Source: Streptomyces koelreuteriae (lineage in GTDB: Bacteria; Actinomycetota; Actinomycetes; Streptomycetales; Streptomycetaceae). From it: 64,000 nt of DNA. The notes under the pieces were generated by a model. The model did no database searches. It saw nothing but the letters and a program-made list of their open reading frames with translations, and was not told where the DNA came from. Of this stretch, positions 35,754 through 46,271 are shown in pieces (position 1 is the stretch's first letter; every line of letters starts with the position of its first letter). The DNA lies in assembly GCF_018604545.1 (NCBI RefSeq), contig NZ_CP075896.1, positions 3,100,001 to 3,164,000 of the forward strand, given 5' to 3'. The position numbers were made by a program, and so were the translations under genes.

Positions 35754-37874
35754 TCAGGACTTGGGTTCGAAGGTCTTGGTCAGCGTCGCCCAGGTGTCCT
35801 TGCGCTTCTGGTCGCCCCAGCCGTCCGCCTTCGCCGTGTACATCAGCGCGTAGCCCTGGGAGCCGTCGACGACGAACCCGCGGTCGATGGTGCGGTACTT
35901 GGTGCCGCTCTCCCGGTAGGTGAACTCCCAGTCGGCCGTGTTCCAGCTGCGGTAGTCCACCTTCTCTATTCGGATCTTCTTGTATTCGGCGCGCTGCATG
36001 TAGCGCTCCTGGTTCTTCCAGTCCGCCACCGGGTCGCCCTTGGGCGTGGACGTCCAGGCGATGAGCAGCTTCTGCCCGTCGGGGCCGGTGAACCGGTCTC
36101 CGGCGGAGCCCGTGGACTGGAAGCTCCACCCCTTCGGCAGACCGATCGAGTACCCCTGGTCGCCCTGGTGAGTCGACTTCGCCGCGGTGTCCTTTCCGGC
36201 GGACCCGTCCTTCCCGTCGCCGGCCGAGCCGCTCGCCCCGCCGCTCGTCTCGGTGTTGGAGGCGGGTCCCGACGGCGCGGGCTGCGTCGCGGTGTTGTCG
36301 GGGCGCGCGCCGCCCTTCTCGTCGTCCTTGGTGTCGGCGCTGCTCGACGCGGTGGCGACGGTCTTGCCGCCGCTCTCGCCCCCGGCCCCCTGCGCGCCCG
36401 CGTCGTCACCGCTGAAGGCGATGGTGAGCACCGTGCCGAGCACGGCGAGCACCACGACCACGGCGATGATCAGCAGGGTGCGCCGCGACACCACGTCGGT
36501 GAGCGGCGCCCGGGGCACCTGCCGCGGCGGCAGGTCCGGCGGCGGCATGACGGGCCACCCCGAACTCCGCCCCTCGGACTTCGCCTGCGCGTCCTGCGCG
36601 CCCCGCTCCCCGGCCCCGGCCCCGGAAGCCGCCGCCCCCGAGCCCTGCTTCGAACCCGACGCCGACTTTGGACCCGAGCCCTGCTTCGAACCCGAGGCCT
36701 GCCTCGGACCCGAGGTGCTCTTCGGCCCCGACTGCGACGCGGCCGTGCCCGCGCCCCCGGCGGCCGCCTCGCCCTTCGGTCCGGAAGCGGCCTCGGCATC
36801 CTCCGACTTCGTACGGGTCGCCGCCGACGCAGCGGCCGGTCCGGCCGCGGCCTTGCGCACGGAGCGCAACGCCCCGCGCAGCCGCTCCCCGGCCTCCTCG
36901 CCCCGCTTGCTCCCGGTGCCCGCCGAACCACCCTTGCGCGACGCCTTGTCCGGCTGCGCCGGCAGCGGCACGACCTTCGTCGCGTCCATCGGCTCCGGCT
37001 CGGGCGTCTCCGGCGCGTTGATGACGGAGTTCAGCATCGCCCGGGCGCCCGCGTCGTCGAGCCGCTTGGCGGGGTCCTTGGTGAGCAGCCCGTGGATGAC
37101 GTCCGTCAGCGGGCCCGCGTTCTTCGGCTCCTCCAGCGGCTCGGTCATCACCGCGGTGAGCGTCGCTATGGCCGACCCCTTGTCGTACGGCGGCGCTCCC
37201 TCCACCGACGCGTACAGCAGCCCGCCGAGCGACCACAGGTCGGCGGCGGGGCCCGGCTTGTGCCCGCGCGCCCGCTCCGGGGAGATGTAGGAGGGCGCGC
37301 CGACGAGCATGCCGGTCGAGGTGATGGACGGGTCGCCCTCGACCTGGGCGATACCGAAGTCGGTGAGCACGACCCGGCCGTCGTCGGAGATCAGCACGTT
37401 CGACGGTTTCACGTCGCGGTGCAGGATGCCTTCGCGGTGCGCGGAGCGCAGCACGTCGAGGACGGCGAGCCCGACCTCGGCGGCCCGCTTCGGCTCGAGG
37501 AGGCCGTCCTCCCGGATGACCTCGGCGAGCGACTTGCCCTCGACGAGCTCCATCACGATCCAGGGCCGGTCGTCCTCCTGGACCACGTCGAAGACGGTCA
37601 CGGCGCTGTTGTTGCGGATGCGCGCGATCGCTTTGGCCTCGCGCAGCGTCCGCGTGATCAGCCGCCGCTTCTCCTCCTGGTCGATGTTCGTCGGGAACCG
37701 CAGCTCCTTGACGGCGACCGTCCGCCCCAGCGTCTCGTCCTCGGCGCGCCACACCGTGCCCATGCCGCCGCGGCCGAGGACGTCGCCCAGCCGGTAGCGC
37801 CCGGCCAGGAGACGCTCCCTGTTGTCCTGACGAGTGTCCTGACGAGATGTGCCCGCCCGCTCCGCCTCCGACAT
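35754..37874 (-). CDS. membrane Ser/Thr protein kinase with repetitive linker
   Basis: 706 aa from the ATG at 37874, six bases after GAGGGG; first gene of the kinase run. Complete core: LGRGGMGTVW, VAVKEL, HRDVKPSN, DFGIAQ, PSYISPE. A basic, Ala/Ser/Gly-rich linker (about 290-470) contains the repeat SGSKQGSG and related units. A membrane helix (TLLIIAVVVVLAVLGTVLTIAF) and an outer domain with GYSIGLPKGWSFQ follow. Gaps between the six kinase genes are 70-160 bp, so each may have its own promoter. Confidence 0.95.
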   Translation of the reverse strand: MSEAERAGTSRQDTRQDNRERLLAGRYRLGDVLGRGGMGTVWRAEDETLGRTVAVKELRFPTNIDQEEKRRLITRTLREAKAIARIRNNSAVTVFDVVQEDDRPWIVMELVEGKSLAEVIREDGLLEPKRAAEVGLAVLDVLRSAHREGILHRDVKPSNVLISDDGRVVLTDFGIAQVEGDPSITSTGMLVGAPSYISPERARGHKPGPAADLWSLGGLLYASVEGAPPYDKGSAIATLTAVMTEPLEEPKNAGPLTDVIHGLLTKDPAKRLDDAGARAMLNSVINAPETPEPEPMDATKVVPLPAQPDKASRKGGSAGTGSKRGEEAGERLRGALRSVRKAAAGPAAASAATRTKSEDAEAASGPKGEAAAGGAGTAASQSGPKSTSGPRQASGSKQGSGPKSASGSKQGSGAAASGAGAGERGAQDAQAKSEGRSSGWPVMPPPDLPPRQVPRAPLTDVVSRRTLLIIAVVVVLAVLGTVLTIAFSGDDAGAQGAGGESGGKTVATASSSADTKDDEKGGARPDNTATQPAPSGPASNTETSGGASGSAGDGKDGSAGKDTAAKSTHQGDQGYSIGLPKGWSFQSTGSAGDRFTGPDGQKLLIAWTSTPKGDPVADWKNQERYMQRAEYKKIRIEKVDYRSWNTADWEFTYRESGTKYRTIDRGFVVDGSQGYALMYTAKADGWGDQKRKDTWATLTKTFEPKS

Positions 37875-38046
37875 GCGTCCCCTCATACAACCCGCCCTGA
37901 CAGAGCCTCCATTGTCTCTCACCCGACAAGTGCCCCGTGCCCAGGGGGCCCCTGGGCCCAGGGCGCCGGGCCCTTACGCCCGGAACCCGGGTGCGCCGCG
38001 CCCCGCGCCGCCTTGCATGATGGGCCCTGACGAGGGAGGAGCCCGC

Positions 38047-39090
38047 ATGCCGCCGTTCCGGGCCCTGTCGGCCCTGCCGCTGGCCGTCGCCCTCCTCGCC
38101 CTGCCCCCGGCCGACTCCTCGGCTCTTTCGGTCCCGCCCACGGACGCGGTGCTGCCGCTGCTCACGACCCGGGGCGGAGCCCCCGCCGCGGCCCTGCTGG
38201 CCCGGGAGGGAAGCACCACCCGCTATGCCCACGCCGGTCCCGGAATCGCCCGGCCCGACCATTTCCGCGCCGGCAGCATCACCAAGACGTTCATCGCGAC
38301 GGTCGTGCTGCAACTGGCCGCCGAGCATCGGCTGTCGCTGTCCGACACGGTGGAGCGGCATCTGCCCGGCCTGGTACGGGGAGCGGGCAACGACGGCCGC
38401 GCGCTGACCCTGCGCTCCCTGCTCACCCACACCAGCGGCCTGTACGACTTCACCGCGGACACCGGCGGAACCGCACCCGTCACACCCCGTCAGGCCGTAC
38501 GCATCGCACTCACCCACCCTCCGGCCGCACGTGGCCGCTTCGCCTACTCGAACACCAACTACGTCCTGCTCGGCCTGGTCGTCCAGCAGGTGACCGGCCA
38601 CTCGTACGCCACCGAGGCAGAGCGCCGCATCATCACTCCCCTGCGTCTGACGGGCACCTCCTTCCCCGGCTCCCGCTCCTCACTGCCCTCTCCGCACGGC
38701 CGTGCCTACGCCGCCGACGGAACCGACGTCACCGCCCTCGACCCCCGGGTGGCCGGAGCCGCGGGCGAGCTGGTGACCACGCTCGCCGATCTGGACCGCT
38801 TCTACGCGGCCCTGCTCGGCGGGCGGCTGCTGCCCCCGCGATGGCTGCGCGAGATGCTCGACACCCGTGCCGCACACGGCGCGTACGGCATGGGCCTGTT
38901 TCCCGAGAAGCTCCCCTGCGGCACCACGGTGTGGGGACACAACGGGCACATATCCGGCAGCTATGTGCGCACCGCGGCCACCCTCGACGGCCGGCGTGTC
39001 CTCACCCTCCGCGTGAACACGGACGCGATATCCGACCCCGACCTCGAACCCGCGGTGCTCGCGGCCGAGTTCTGCCCCCGCACCTCGTAG
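38047..39090 (+). CDS. secreted serine hydrolase, beta-lactamase/D-Ala-D-Ala carboxypeptidase family
   Basis: 347 aa from the ATG at 38047 after GAGGGAGGAG. A signal peptide (LPLAVALLALPPADSSA) is followed by a class C beta-lactamase-like fold: nucleophile Ser77 and Lys80 in GSITK, Tyr167 in YSNTNY, and the third motif HNG at 298 in place of KTG. This set is typical of R61-type carboxypeptidases and esterases. It acts outside the cell, probably on peptidoglycan stem peptides. It is divergent from the kinase run. Confidence 0.92.
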   Translation: MPPFRALSALPLAVALLALPPADSSALSVPPTDAVLPLLTTRGGAPAAALLAREGSTTRYAHAGPGIARPDHFRAGSITKTFIATVVLQLAAEHRLSLSDTVERHLPGLVRGAGNDGRALTLRSLLTHTSGLYDFTADTGGTAPVTPRQAVRIALTHPPAARGRFAYSNTNYVLLGLVVQQVTGHSYATEAERRIITPLRLTGTSFPGSRSSLPSPHGRAYAADGTDVTALDPRVAGAAGELVTTLADLDRFYAALLGGRLLPPRWLREMLDTRAAHGAYGMGLFPEKLPCGTTVWGHNGHISGSYVRTAATLDGRRVLTLRVNTDAISDPDLEPAVLAAEFCPRTS

Positions 39091-39174
39091 AACGACCGGG
39101 CCCCGAACAGAGATCCCAGCTCACGACACTCGTTCGAGTGATGTCAGGGCCGGACACCCGGTCACGGCAGGCGC

Positions 39175-40881
39175 CTACCGCGGCACGATGTCCGGCGCCC
39201 CCAACCGCGCCGCGTCCGCCGTGAGGTCATCGGGCTGCCGCTGCGACTCCCGCTCGGCCTCCACCCGCTTCTGGTAATGCTCGACCTCGCGCTCGATCTG
39301 GTCCTTGTCCCAGCCGAGTACCGGCGCCATCAGCACGGCGGCGTCGCGTGCGCTGCGGCTGCCCCGGTCGAAGGTCTCGATCGAGATGCGCGTCCGCCGG
39401 GTCAGCACGTCGTCCAGATGCCGCGCCCCCTCGTGCGAGGCCGCGTACACGATCTCGGCGCGCAGATAGTCGTCGGCCGCCGCCAGGGGCTCGCCCAGTG
39501 ACGGGTCCTCGGCGATCAGCTCCAGAAGCTCCTCGGTCATCGCCCCGTACCGGTTCAGCAGGTGCTCCACCCGCACCACGTGCAGTCCGGTCCGGGCGGC
39601 GATCCGCGCCCGCGCGTTCCACAGCGCCCGGTAGCCCTCGGCGCCCAGCAGCGGCACGTCCTCGGTGACGCACTCGGCGACACGCATGTCGAGGCCGTGC
39701 ACCGCCGCGTCCACCGCGTCCTTGGCCATGACCCGGTACGTCGTGTACTTGCCGCCCGCCACGACGACGAGCCCGGGCACCGGATGCGCCACGGTGTGCT
39801 CGCGCGACAGCTTGCTGGTGGCGTCCGACTCGCCCGCGAGCAGCGGCCTCAGCCCCGCGTAGACGCCCTGGACGTCGTCCCTGGTGAGGGGCACCGCGAG
39901 CACCGAGTTCACATGCTCCAGCAGATAGTCGATGTCCGCGCTGGAGGCGGCCGGGTGGGCCTTGTCTAGGTCCCAGTCGGTGTCCGTGGTGCCGACGATC
40001 CAGTGCCGGCCCCAGGGGATGACGAACAGCACGGACTTCTCCGTGCGCAGGATCAGCCCGGTCGTGGAGTGGATCCGGTCGCGCGGCACGACCAGGTGGA
40101 TGCCCTTGGACGCCCGGACGTGGAACTGGCCGCGCTCCCCGACCATCGCCTGGGTGTCGTCGGTCCACACCCCGGTGGCGTTGACGACCTGCTTGGCGCG
40201 GATCTCGTACTCCCCGCCCCCTTCGACGTCCTGCACCCGCGCGCCGACGACCCGCTCGCCCTCGCGCAGGAAGCCCGTCACCCGCGCGCGGTTGGCCGCC
40301 TTGGCTCCGTACGCCACCGCCGTGCGCACCAGGTTGGTCACATAGCGGGCGTCGTCCATCTGCGCGTCGTAGTACTGGAGCGCCCCGACCAGGGCGTCCT
40401 TCTTCAAGCAGGGCGCCACGCGCAGGGCGTGAGAGCGGGTCAGGTGGCGGTGCATCGGCAGGCCCCGGCCATGGCCGCGCGCCATGGACATGGCGTCGTA
40501 CATCGCGACGCCCGACCCGGCGTACAGGCGCTCCCAGCCCTTGTGCTGCAGCGGGTACAGGAACGGCACGGGCTTCACCAGATGCGGGGCGAGCCGCTCC
40601 AGCAGCAGGCCGCGCTCCTTCAGGGCTTCCCTGACGAGGGCGAAGTCGAGCATCTCCAGATAGCGCAGGCCGCCGTGGATCAGTTTGCTGGACCGGCTGG
40701 AGGTGCCCGAGGCCCAGTCGCGGGCCTCGACCAGGCCCGTGGCGAGGCCCCGGGTCACGGCGTCGAGGGCGGTGCCCGCACCGACCACGCCCGCGCCCAC
40801 GACCAGCACGTCCAGCTCTCGCTCGGCCATGGATGCCAGTGACTCGGCTCGCTGCTCCGGCCCGAGTGTCGCTGTCCTCAC
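39175..40881 (-). CDS. glpD: glycerol-3-phosphate dehydrogenase (FAD, aerobic)
   Basis: 568 aa from a GTG after GGGAGG. It oxidises glycerol 3-phosphate to dihydroxyacetone phosphate and passes electrons to menaquinone. It shows the FAD motif DVLVVGAGVVGAGTALDA, the DAO signature SGTSSRSSKLIHGGLRYLE, GGKYTTYR and the C-terminal DAO_C domain. There is no glpF or glpK beside it. Confidence 0.96.
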   Translation of the reverse strand: MRTATLGPEQRAESLASMAERELDVLVVGAGVVGAGTALDAVTRGLATGLVEARDWASGTSSRSSKLIHGGLRYLEMLDFALVREALKERGLLLERLAPHLVKPVPFLYPLQHKGWERLYAGSGVAMYDAMSMARGHGRGLPMHRHLTRSHALRVAPCLKKDALVGALQYYDAQMDDARYVTNLVRTAVAYGAKAANRARVTGFLREGERVVGARVQDVEGGGEYEIRAKQVVNATGVWTDDTQAMVGERGQFHVRASKGIHLVVPRDRIHSTTGLILRTEKSVLFVIPWGRHWIVGTTDTDWDLDKAHPAASSADIDYLLEHVNSVLAVPLTRDDVQGVYAGLRPLLAGESDATSKLSREHTVAHPVPGLVVVAGGKYTTYRVMAKDAVDAAVHGLDMRVAECVTEDVPLLGAEGYRALWNARARIAARTGLHVVRVEHLLNRYGAMTEELLELIAEDPSLGEPLAAADDYLRAEIVYAASHEGARHLDDVLTRRTRISIETFDRGSRSARDAAVLMAPVLGWDKDQIEREVEHYQKRVEAERESQRQPDDLTADAARLGAPDIVPR

Positions 40882-40998
40882 GCTGCCTCCCGCTCATCGG
40901 TCGCGCCGGCCGCACCCGTCGGGTGAGACCCCGTCCGTACCCCCCATGCCCAAATTCTGACCGGGTTGCCCGACTTCAGCCACCACGGGCCCTCAGCC

Positions 40999-41103
40999 TG
41001 TGGACAACCCGCACGGAACACTCACCGAAACTCGGCCAGGCAATCCCACATAACGGTCATATTTACTCCTAGTCTGACATTGCGCTCGCCCGTCCTGTCC
41101 ACA
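40999..41103. promoter_or_regulatory. two DnaA-box-like sites upstream of the sugar dehydrogenase
   Basis: TGTGGACAA (40999-41007) is the exact reverse complement of the Streptomyces DnaA box TTGTCCACA. CTGTCCACA (41095-41103) is a one-base variant in the opposite orientation. Between them is an unusually AT-rich patch (CATATTTACTCCTAG). Other parts of the 270-bp gap between glpD and the next gene show nothing. Confidence 0.4.
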
Positions 41104-41151
41104 GGGCTTGCGCACCTGTCCCACTTCGGCTACGGGAAGGACGGCCACGCC

Positions 41152-42360
41152 GTGCCCGCAGATCTCGCCGTCATCGGACTCGGCCCTTACGGCCTGCCCC
41201 TGGCTCAGGCCGCCGTCGCCGCCGGCATCCCCACCATCGGCTACCGGACCGGACCCGAGACCGGTTCCCTCAGCGCCGCCGAACTGCGCCGGATGCTCTC
41301 GAAGGGCTTCCGGCCGACCACGAACGCCGCCGAACTCGGCAGGGTGCGCACCGCGGTGATCTGCGCACCGACCCCGCCGGGCACGGACGGCCGGCTCGAT
41401 CTGACCCAGGTGGAGACGGCCGCCCGCACCCTGGCCGCCCATCTGCGCCCGCACACCACGGTGATCCTGGAGTCACCTGTGTACCCCGGGGCGACGGAGG
41501 AATTCCTGCGCCCGCTCCTCGAGGAGGGCTCGGGCCTGCGGGCGGGCCGCGACTTCCACCTCGCCCACTCCCCCAGCCGCGTCGACCCCGGCAACCGCGA
41601 CTTCACCCCGGCCGGAACCCCGCAGGTCATCGGCGGCCTCACCCCGGCCTGCACCGAGTCGGCCGCCGCCTTCTACGGACGGCTCACGGACAAGGTGGTA
41701 CGCGCGCGTGGACTGCGCGAGGCGGAGACCGTGCAGCTGCTGGAGACCAACTACCGGCACGTCAACATCGCCCTCGTCAACGAGATGGCCGCGCTCTGCC
41801 ACGACCTGGGCGTCGACCTGTGGGACGTGATCCGCTGCGCGGAGACCAAGCCGTTCGGCTTCCAGGCCTTCCGCCCCGGCCCGGGCGTCGGCGGCCACAC
41901 CCTCCCGCAGGACCTGACCGCCCACGGCGGCCGCAGCCTGCGCATGGTGGAACTGGCCCAGCAGGTCAACAGCCGCATGCCCCGCTACGTCGTCCAGCGC
42001 GGCGCCCAGCTCCTCAACGAGCACGGCAAGTCCGCGCGCGGCGCACGCGTGCTGCTCCTGGGCGTCACCTACAAGCCCGACCTCGCCGATCTGCAGGGCA
42101 CCCCCGCCCGGGAGATCGCCCGGCGGCTGATGGACCTGGGCGCGTCGGTCAGCTACCACGACCCGTACATCCCGGACTGGAGCGTGCTCGACCGCCCCGT
42201 CCCCCGGGCGGACTCCCTCTACGAAGCGGCCGCCGACGCGGATCTGACCATCCTGCTCCAGCAGCACCGCACCTACGACCTCCAGGGCCTGTCGGTGAAG
42301 GCGCAACTGCTCCTGGACACACGAGGGGCGACACCCATGGGTGCCGCCCACCGTCTGTGA
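41152..42360 (+). CDS. nucleotide-sugar dehydrogenase homologue lacking catalytic Lys and Cys
   Basis: 402 aa from the GTG at 41152, ten bases after GGGAAGGA. It has the UDP-glucose/GDP-mannose dehydrogenase plan: Rossmann motif VIGLGPYGLPLAQAA, central helix YRHVNIALVNEMAALC and C-terminal domain VLLLGVTYKPDLADLQGTPA. The family's catalytic Lys position in the KLLEN helix reads Gln195 (VQLLETNY). The active-site Cys of GGHCIP is Thr250 (GVGGHTLPQD). It is probably unable to oxidise a sugar to its uronate; it may be a binding or regulatory protein or have a changed reaction. Confidence 0.85.
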   Translation: MPADLAVIGLGPYGLPLAQAAVAAGIPTIGYRTGPETGSLSAAELRRMLSKGFRPTTNAAELGRVRTAVICAPTPPGTDGRLDLTQVETAARTLAAHLRPHTTVILESPVYPGATEEFLRPLLEEGSGLRAGRDFHLAHSPSRVDPGNRDFTPAGTPQVIGGLTPACTESAAAFYGRLTDKVVRARGLREAETVQLLETNYRHVNIALVNEMAALCHDLGVDLWDVIRCAETKPFGFQAFRPGPGVGGHTLPQDLTAHGGRSLRMVELAQQVNSRMPRYVVQRGAQLLNEHGKSARGARVLLLGVTYKPDLADLQGTPAREIARRLMDLGASVSYHDPYIPDWSVLDRPVPRADSLYEAAADADLTILLQQHRTYDLQGLSVKAQLLLDTRGATPMGAAHRL

Positions 42361-42375
42361 CGTCGTGCCCGGGGC

Positions 42376-43500
42376 TCAGCGCCGGTGCTGCGAGTCCGCC
42401 ACCGTCACCTCGACGCGCTGGAACTCCTTCAGCTCGCTGTAACCGGTGGTGGCCATGGCCCGGCGCAGGGCGCCGAAGAGGTTCATCGAGCCGTCGGGGG
42501 TGTGGGACGGGCCGGTGAGGATCTCCTCGATGGTCCCGACCGTGCCGAGGTCGACCTTCTTGCCGCGCGGCAGCTCCTCGTTCACGGCCTCCATGCCCCA
42601 GTGGTGCCCCTTGCCGGGACCGTCGGTCGCGCGGGCGAGCGGGGAGCCCATCATGACCGCGTCGGCACCGCAGGCGATCGCCTTGGGCAGGTCGCCGGAC
42701 CAGCCGACACCGCCGTCCGCGATCACGTGCACGTACCGGCCGCCGGACTCGTCCATGTAGTCACGGCGCGCGGCCGCGACGTCGGCGACGGCCGTCGCCA
42801 TGGGGACCTGGATGCCGAGCACATTGCGCGTGGTGTGCGCGGCGCCGCCGCCGAAGCCGACCAGCACACCGGCCGCGCCGGTGCGCATCAGGTGCAGGGC
42901 CGCGGTGTACGTGGCGCAGCCGCCGACGATCACCGGGACGTCCAGCTCGTAGATGAACTGCTTCAGGTTCAGCGGCTCGGACGCGCCGGAGACGTGCTCC
43001 GCCGAGACCGTCGTACCGCGGATGACGAAGATGTCCACGCCCGCGTCGACGACGGCCTTGGAGAACTGGGCCGTGCGCTGCGGGGAGAGCGCGGCGGCCG
43101 TGACCACGCCCGAGTCGCGCACCTCCTTGATGCGGGCGCCGATCAGCTCCTCCTTGATCGGCGCGGCGTAGATCTCCTGGAGGCGCCGGGTCGCCGCCTC
43201 GGCGGGCAGCTCGGCGATCTCGTCCAGCAGCGGCTGCGGGTCCTCGTGGCGCGTCCACAGGCCCTCGAGGTTCAGCACGCCGAGGCCGCCGAGCTCGCCG
43301 ATGCGGATGGCGGTGGCCGGCGAGACGACCGAGTCCATGGGGGCGGCCAGGAACGGCAGCTCGAAGCGGTAGGCGTCGATCTGCCAGGCGATCGAGACCT
43401 CCTTCGGGTCCCGCGTACGGCGGCTGGGGACGACGGCGATGTCGTCGAAGGCGTACGCCCGGCGGCCGCGCTTGCCGCGCCCGATCTCGATCTCAGTCAC
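42376..43500 (-). CDS. guaB3: GuaB3-type IMP dehydrogenase/GMP reductase family protein
   Basis: 374 aa TIM barrel of the IMPDH-related family found next to guaB in actinomycetes; it has no CBS domains. DDIAVVPSRRTRDPKEVS, ATAIRIGELGGLGVLNLEG and HVIADGGVGWSGDLPKAIACGADAVM are visible. In the active-site loop, where IMPDH has GSICTTR, this protein has GAAHTTR, so the nucleophilic Cys is replaced by His222. Purine-nucleotide oxidoreductase activity cannot be assumed. It lies 116 bp downstream of guaB on the same strand. Confidence 0.88.
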   Translation of the reverse strand: MTEIEIGRGKRGRRAYAFDDIAVVPSRRTRDPKEVSIAWQIDAYRFELPFLAAPMDSVVSPATAIRIGELGGLGVLNLEGLWTRHEDPQPLLDEIAELPAEAATRRLQEIYAAPIKEELIGARIKEVRDSGVVTAAALSPQRTAQFSKAVVDAGVDIFVIRGTTVSAEHVSGASEPLNLKQFIYELDVPVIVGGCATYTAALHLMRTGAAGVLVGFGGGAAHTTRNVLGIQVPMATAVADVAAARRDYMDESGGRYVHVIADGGVGWSGDLPKAIACGADAVMMGSPLARATDGPGKGHHWGMEAVNEELPRGKKVDLGTVGTIEEILTGPSHTPDGSMNLFGALRRAMATTGYSELKEFQRVEVTVADSQHRR

Positions 43501-43616
43501 GTTTGTGGCCTTTCCCTGATGCGTTGCAGCGTCTTCCAGTATCGCCGACGGGCACGACAGGGGCGGTCCCGGATGCTCCGGGACCGCCCCTGGTCCGTCT
43601 CACGCGCGCGTGCGGG

Positions 43617-45167
<1,551 letters not shown>

Positions 45168-45274
45168 CTAACGGGAAGCGCGGCTGTCTCATTCCACGGT
45201 TCCGGTCGGCTCGGGGCTTCGTATGTTCGTACGGAGGCCACGCACCACCTGTTCAACCAAGGGCTGCTGAGGGC

Positions 45275-45952
45275 CTACTGCTCGGCGAGCGCCCGCAGTC
45301 GGCTCAGCGCCCGGTGCTGCGCCACCCGGACGGCGCCGGGTGACATTCCCAACATCTGGCCCGTCTCCTCGGCCGTGAGCCCCACCGCGATGCGCAGCAG
45401 CAGCAGCTCCCGCTGGTTCTCGGGCAGGTTGGCCAGGAGTTTCTTGGCCCATTCCGCGTCACTGCTCAGCAGGGCGCGCTCTTCCGGTCCCAGGGAGTCG
45501 TCGGGGCGCTCGGGCATCTCGTCGGAGGGGATGGCCGTCGAGCCGGGGTGGCGCATCGCCGCGCGCTGCAGGTCGGCGACCTTGTGGGCGGCGATGGCGA
45601 AGACGAACGCTTCGAATGGGCGCCCGGTGTCCCGGTAGCGGGGCAGCGCGAGGAGCACCGCCACGCAGACCTCCTGGGCGAGGTCCTCGACGAAATGCCG
45701 GGCGTCGCCCGGGAGGCGGGACAGACGGGTGCGGCAGTAGCGCAGTGCCAGGGGGTGGACATGGGCGAGCAGATCGTGCGTGGCCTGCTCGTCACCGTCG
45801 ACGGCGCGGTGGACGAGCGCGCCGATCGCCCCTTGGGCATTGACCGCCTCGTCATCGCGCATCGGTCCATGGTGCCCTGCGGCCACCGGGTCCGCGGCAC
45901 CGCGCCCGTTGTTGTGCACCGAAGCGTTATGAGCAGGTGCGCCGGCACTCAT
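45275..45952 (-). CDS. shbA: ECF RNA polymerase sigma factor ShbA
   Basis: 225 aa from the ATG at 45952; an ATG at the MRDDEAVN codon, 31 residues on, is an alternative. The sigma-2 region reads [28 protein letters not shown], followed by [18 protein letters not shown]. Sigma-4 reads [41 protein letters not shown]. By position between guaB and bldM and by sequence it matches the sigma factor shown in S. griseus to drive the principal sigma gene hrdB. No anti-sigma gene is adjacent. Confidence 0.82.
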   Translation of the reverse strand: MSAGAPAHNASVHNNGRGAADPVAAGHHGPMRDDEAVNAQGAIGALVHRAVDGDEQATHDLLAHVHPLALRYCRTRLSRLPGDARHFVEDLAQEVCVAVLLALPRYRDTGRPFEAFVFAIAAHKVADLQRAAMRHPGSTAIPSDEMPERPDDSLGPEERALLSSDAEWAKKLLANLPENQRELLLLRIAVGLTAEETGQMLGMSPGAVRVAQHRALSRLRALAEQ

Positions 45953-46202
45953 CCCCTGCGCCCTCCCCTTCCGCTCGACCGACTCGTTCCCGAGGAACTC
46001 CACACCCTCAAGGATGCGGCATCCGCGGCGAAACAAGCAGCGGGCACCCTGCGGACCCCCGGTCCACCCCCGCCCACCTGGCTTTCCGCACTCCCGCTAC
46101 GACCGCTACGACCGCTCCGACCCACGCGGTCACCCTTGGGGCCTGCTGTTCGGATCGTCCCCGGGTCGCGGGCGCTCACGGGCGAGTGCGCGCCCGGCTC
46201 AC

Positions 46203-46226
46203 GCGGGGGCATCCGCATGCCCCCGC
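46203..46226 (-). terminator. terminator after bldM
   Basis: Perfect 10-bp stem GCGGGGGCAT with ATGCCCCCGC, loop CCGC, 46 bp past the bldM stop. The 319-bp gap between bldM and shbA shows nothing else clear. Confidence 0.6.
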
Positions 46227-46271
46227 TCCACGACCCGCAGCTCGAAGCCGGCCCGATCCGAACGACAGGCC

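Noticed and set aside
28030..38030. Two open frames above 1600 codons on the plus strand opposite the kinase genes
   Set aside because: They are antisense to well-supported kinases; their translations are Arg/Gly/Pro-rich with no domain, as expected from third-position GC bias.
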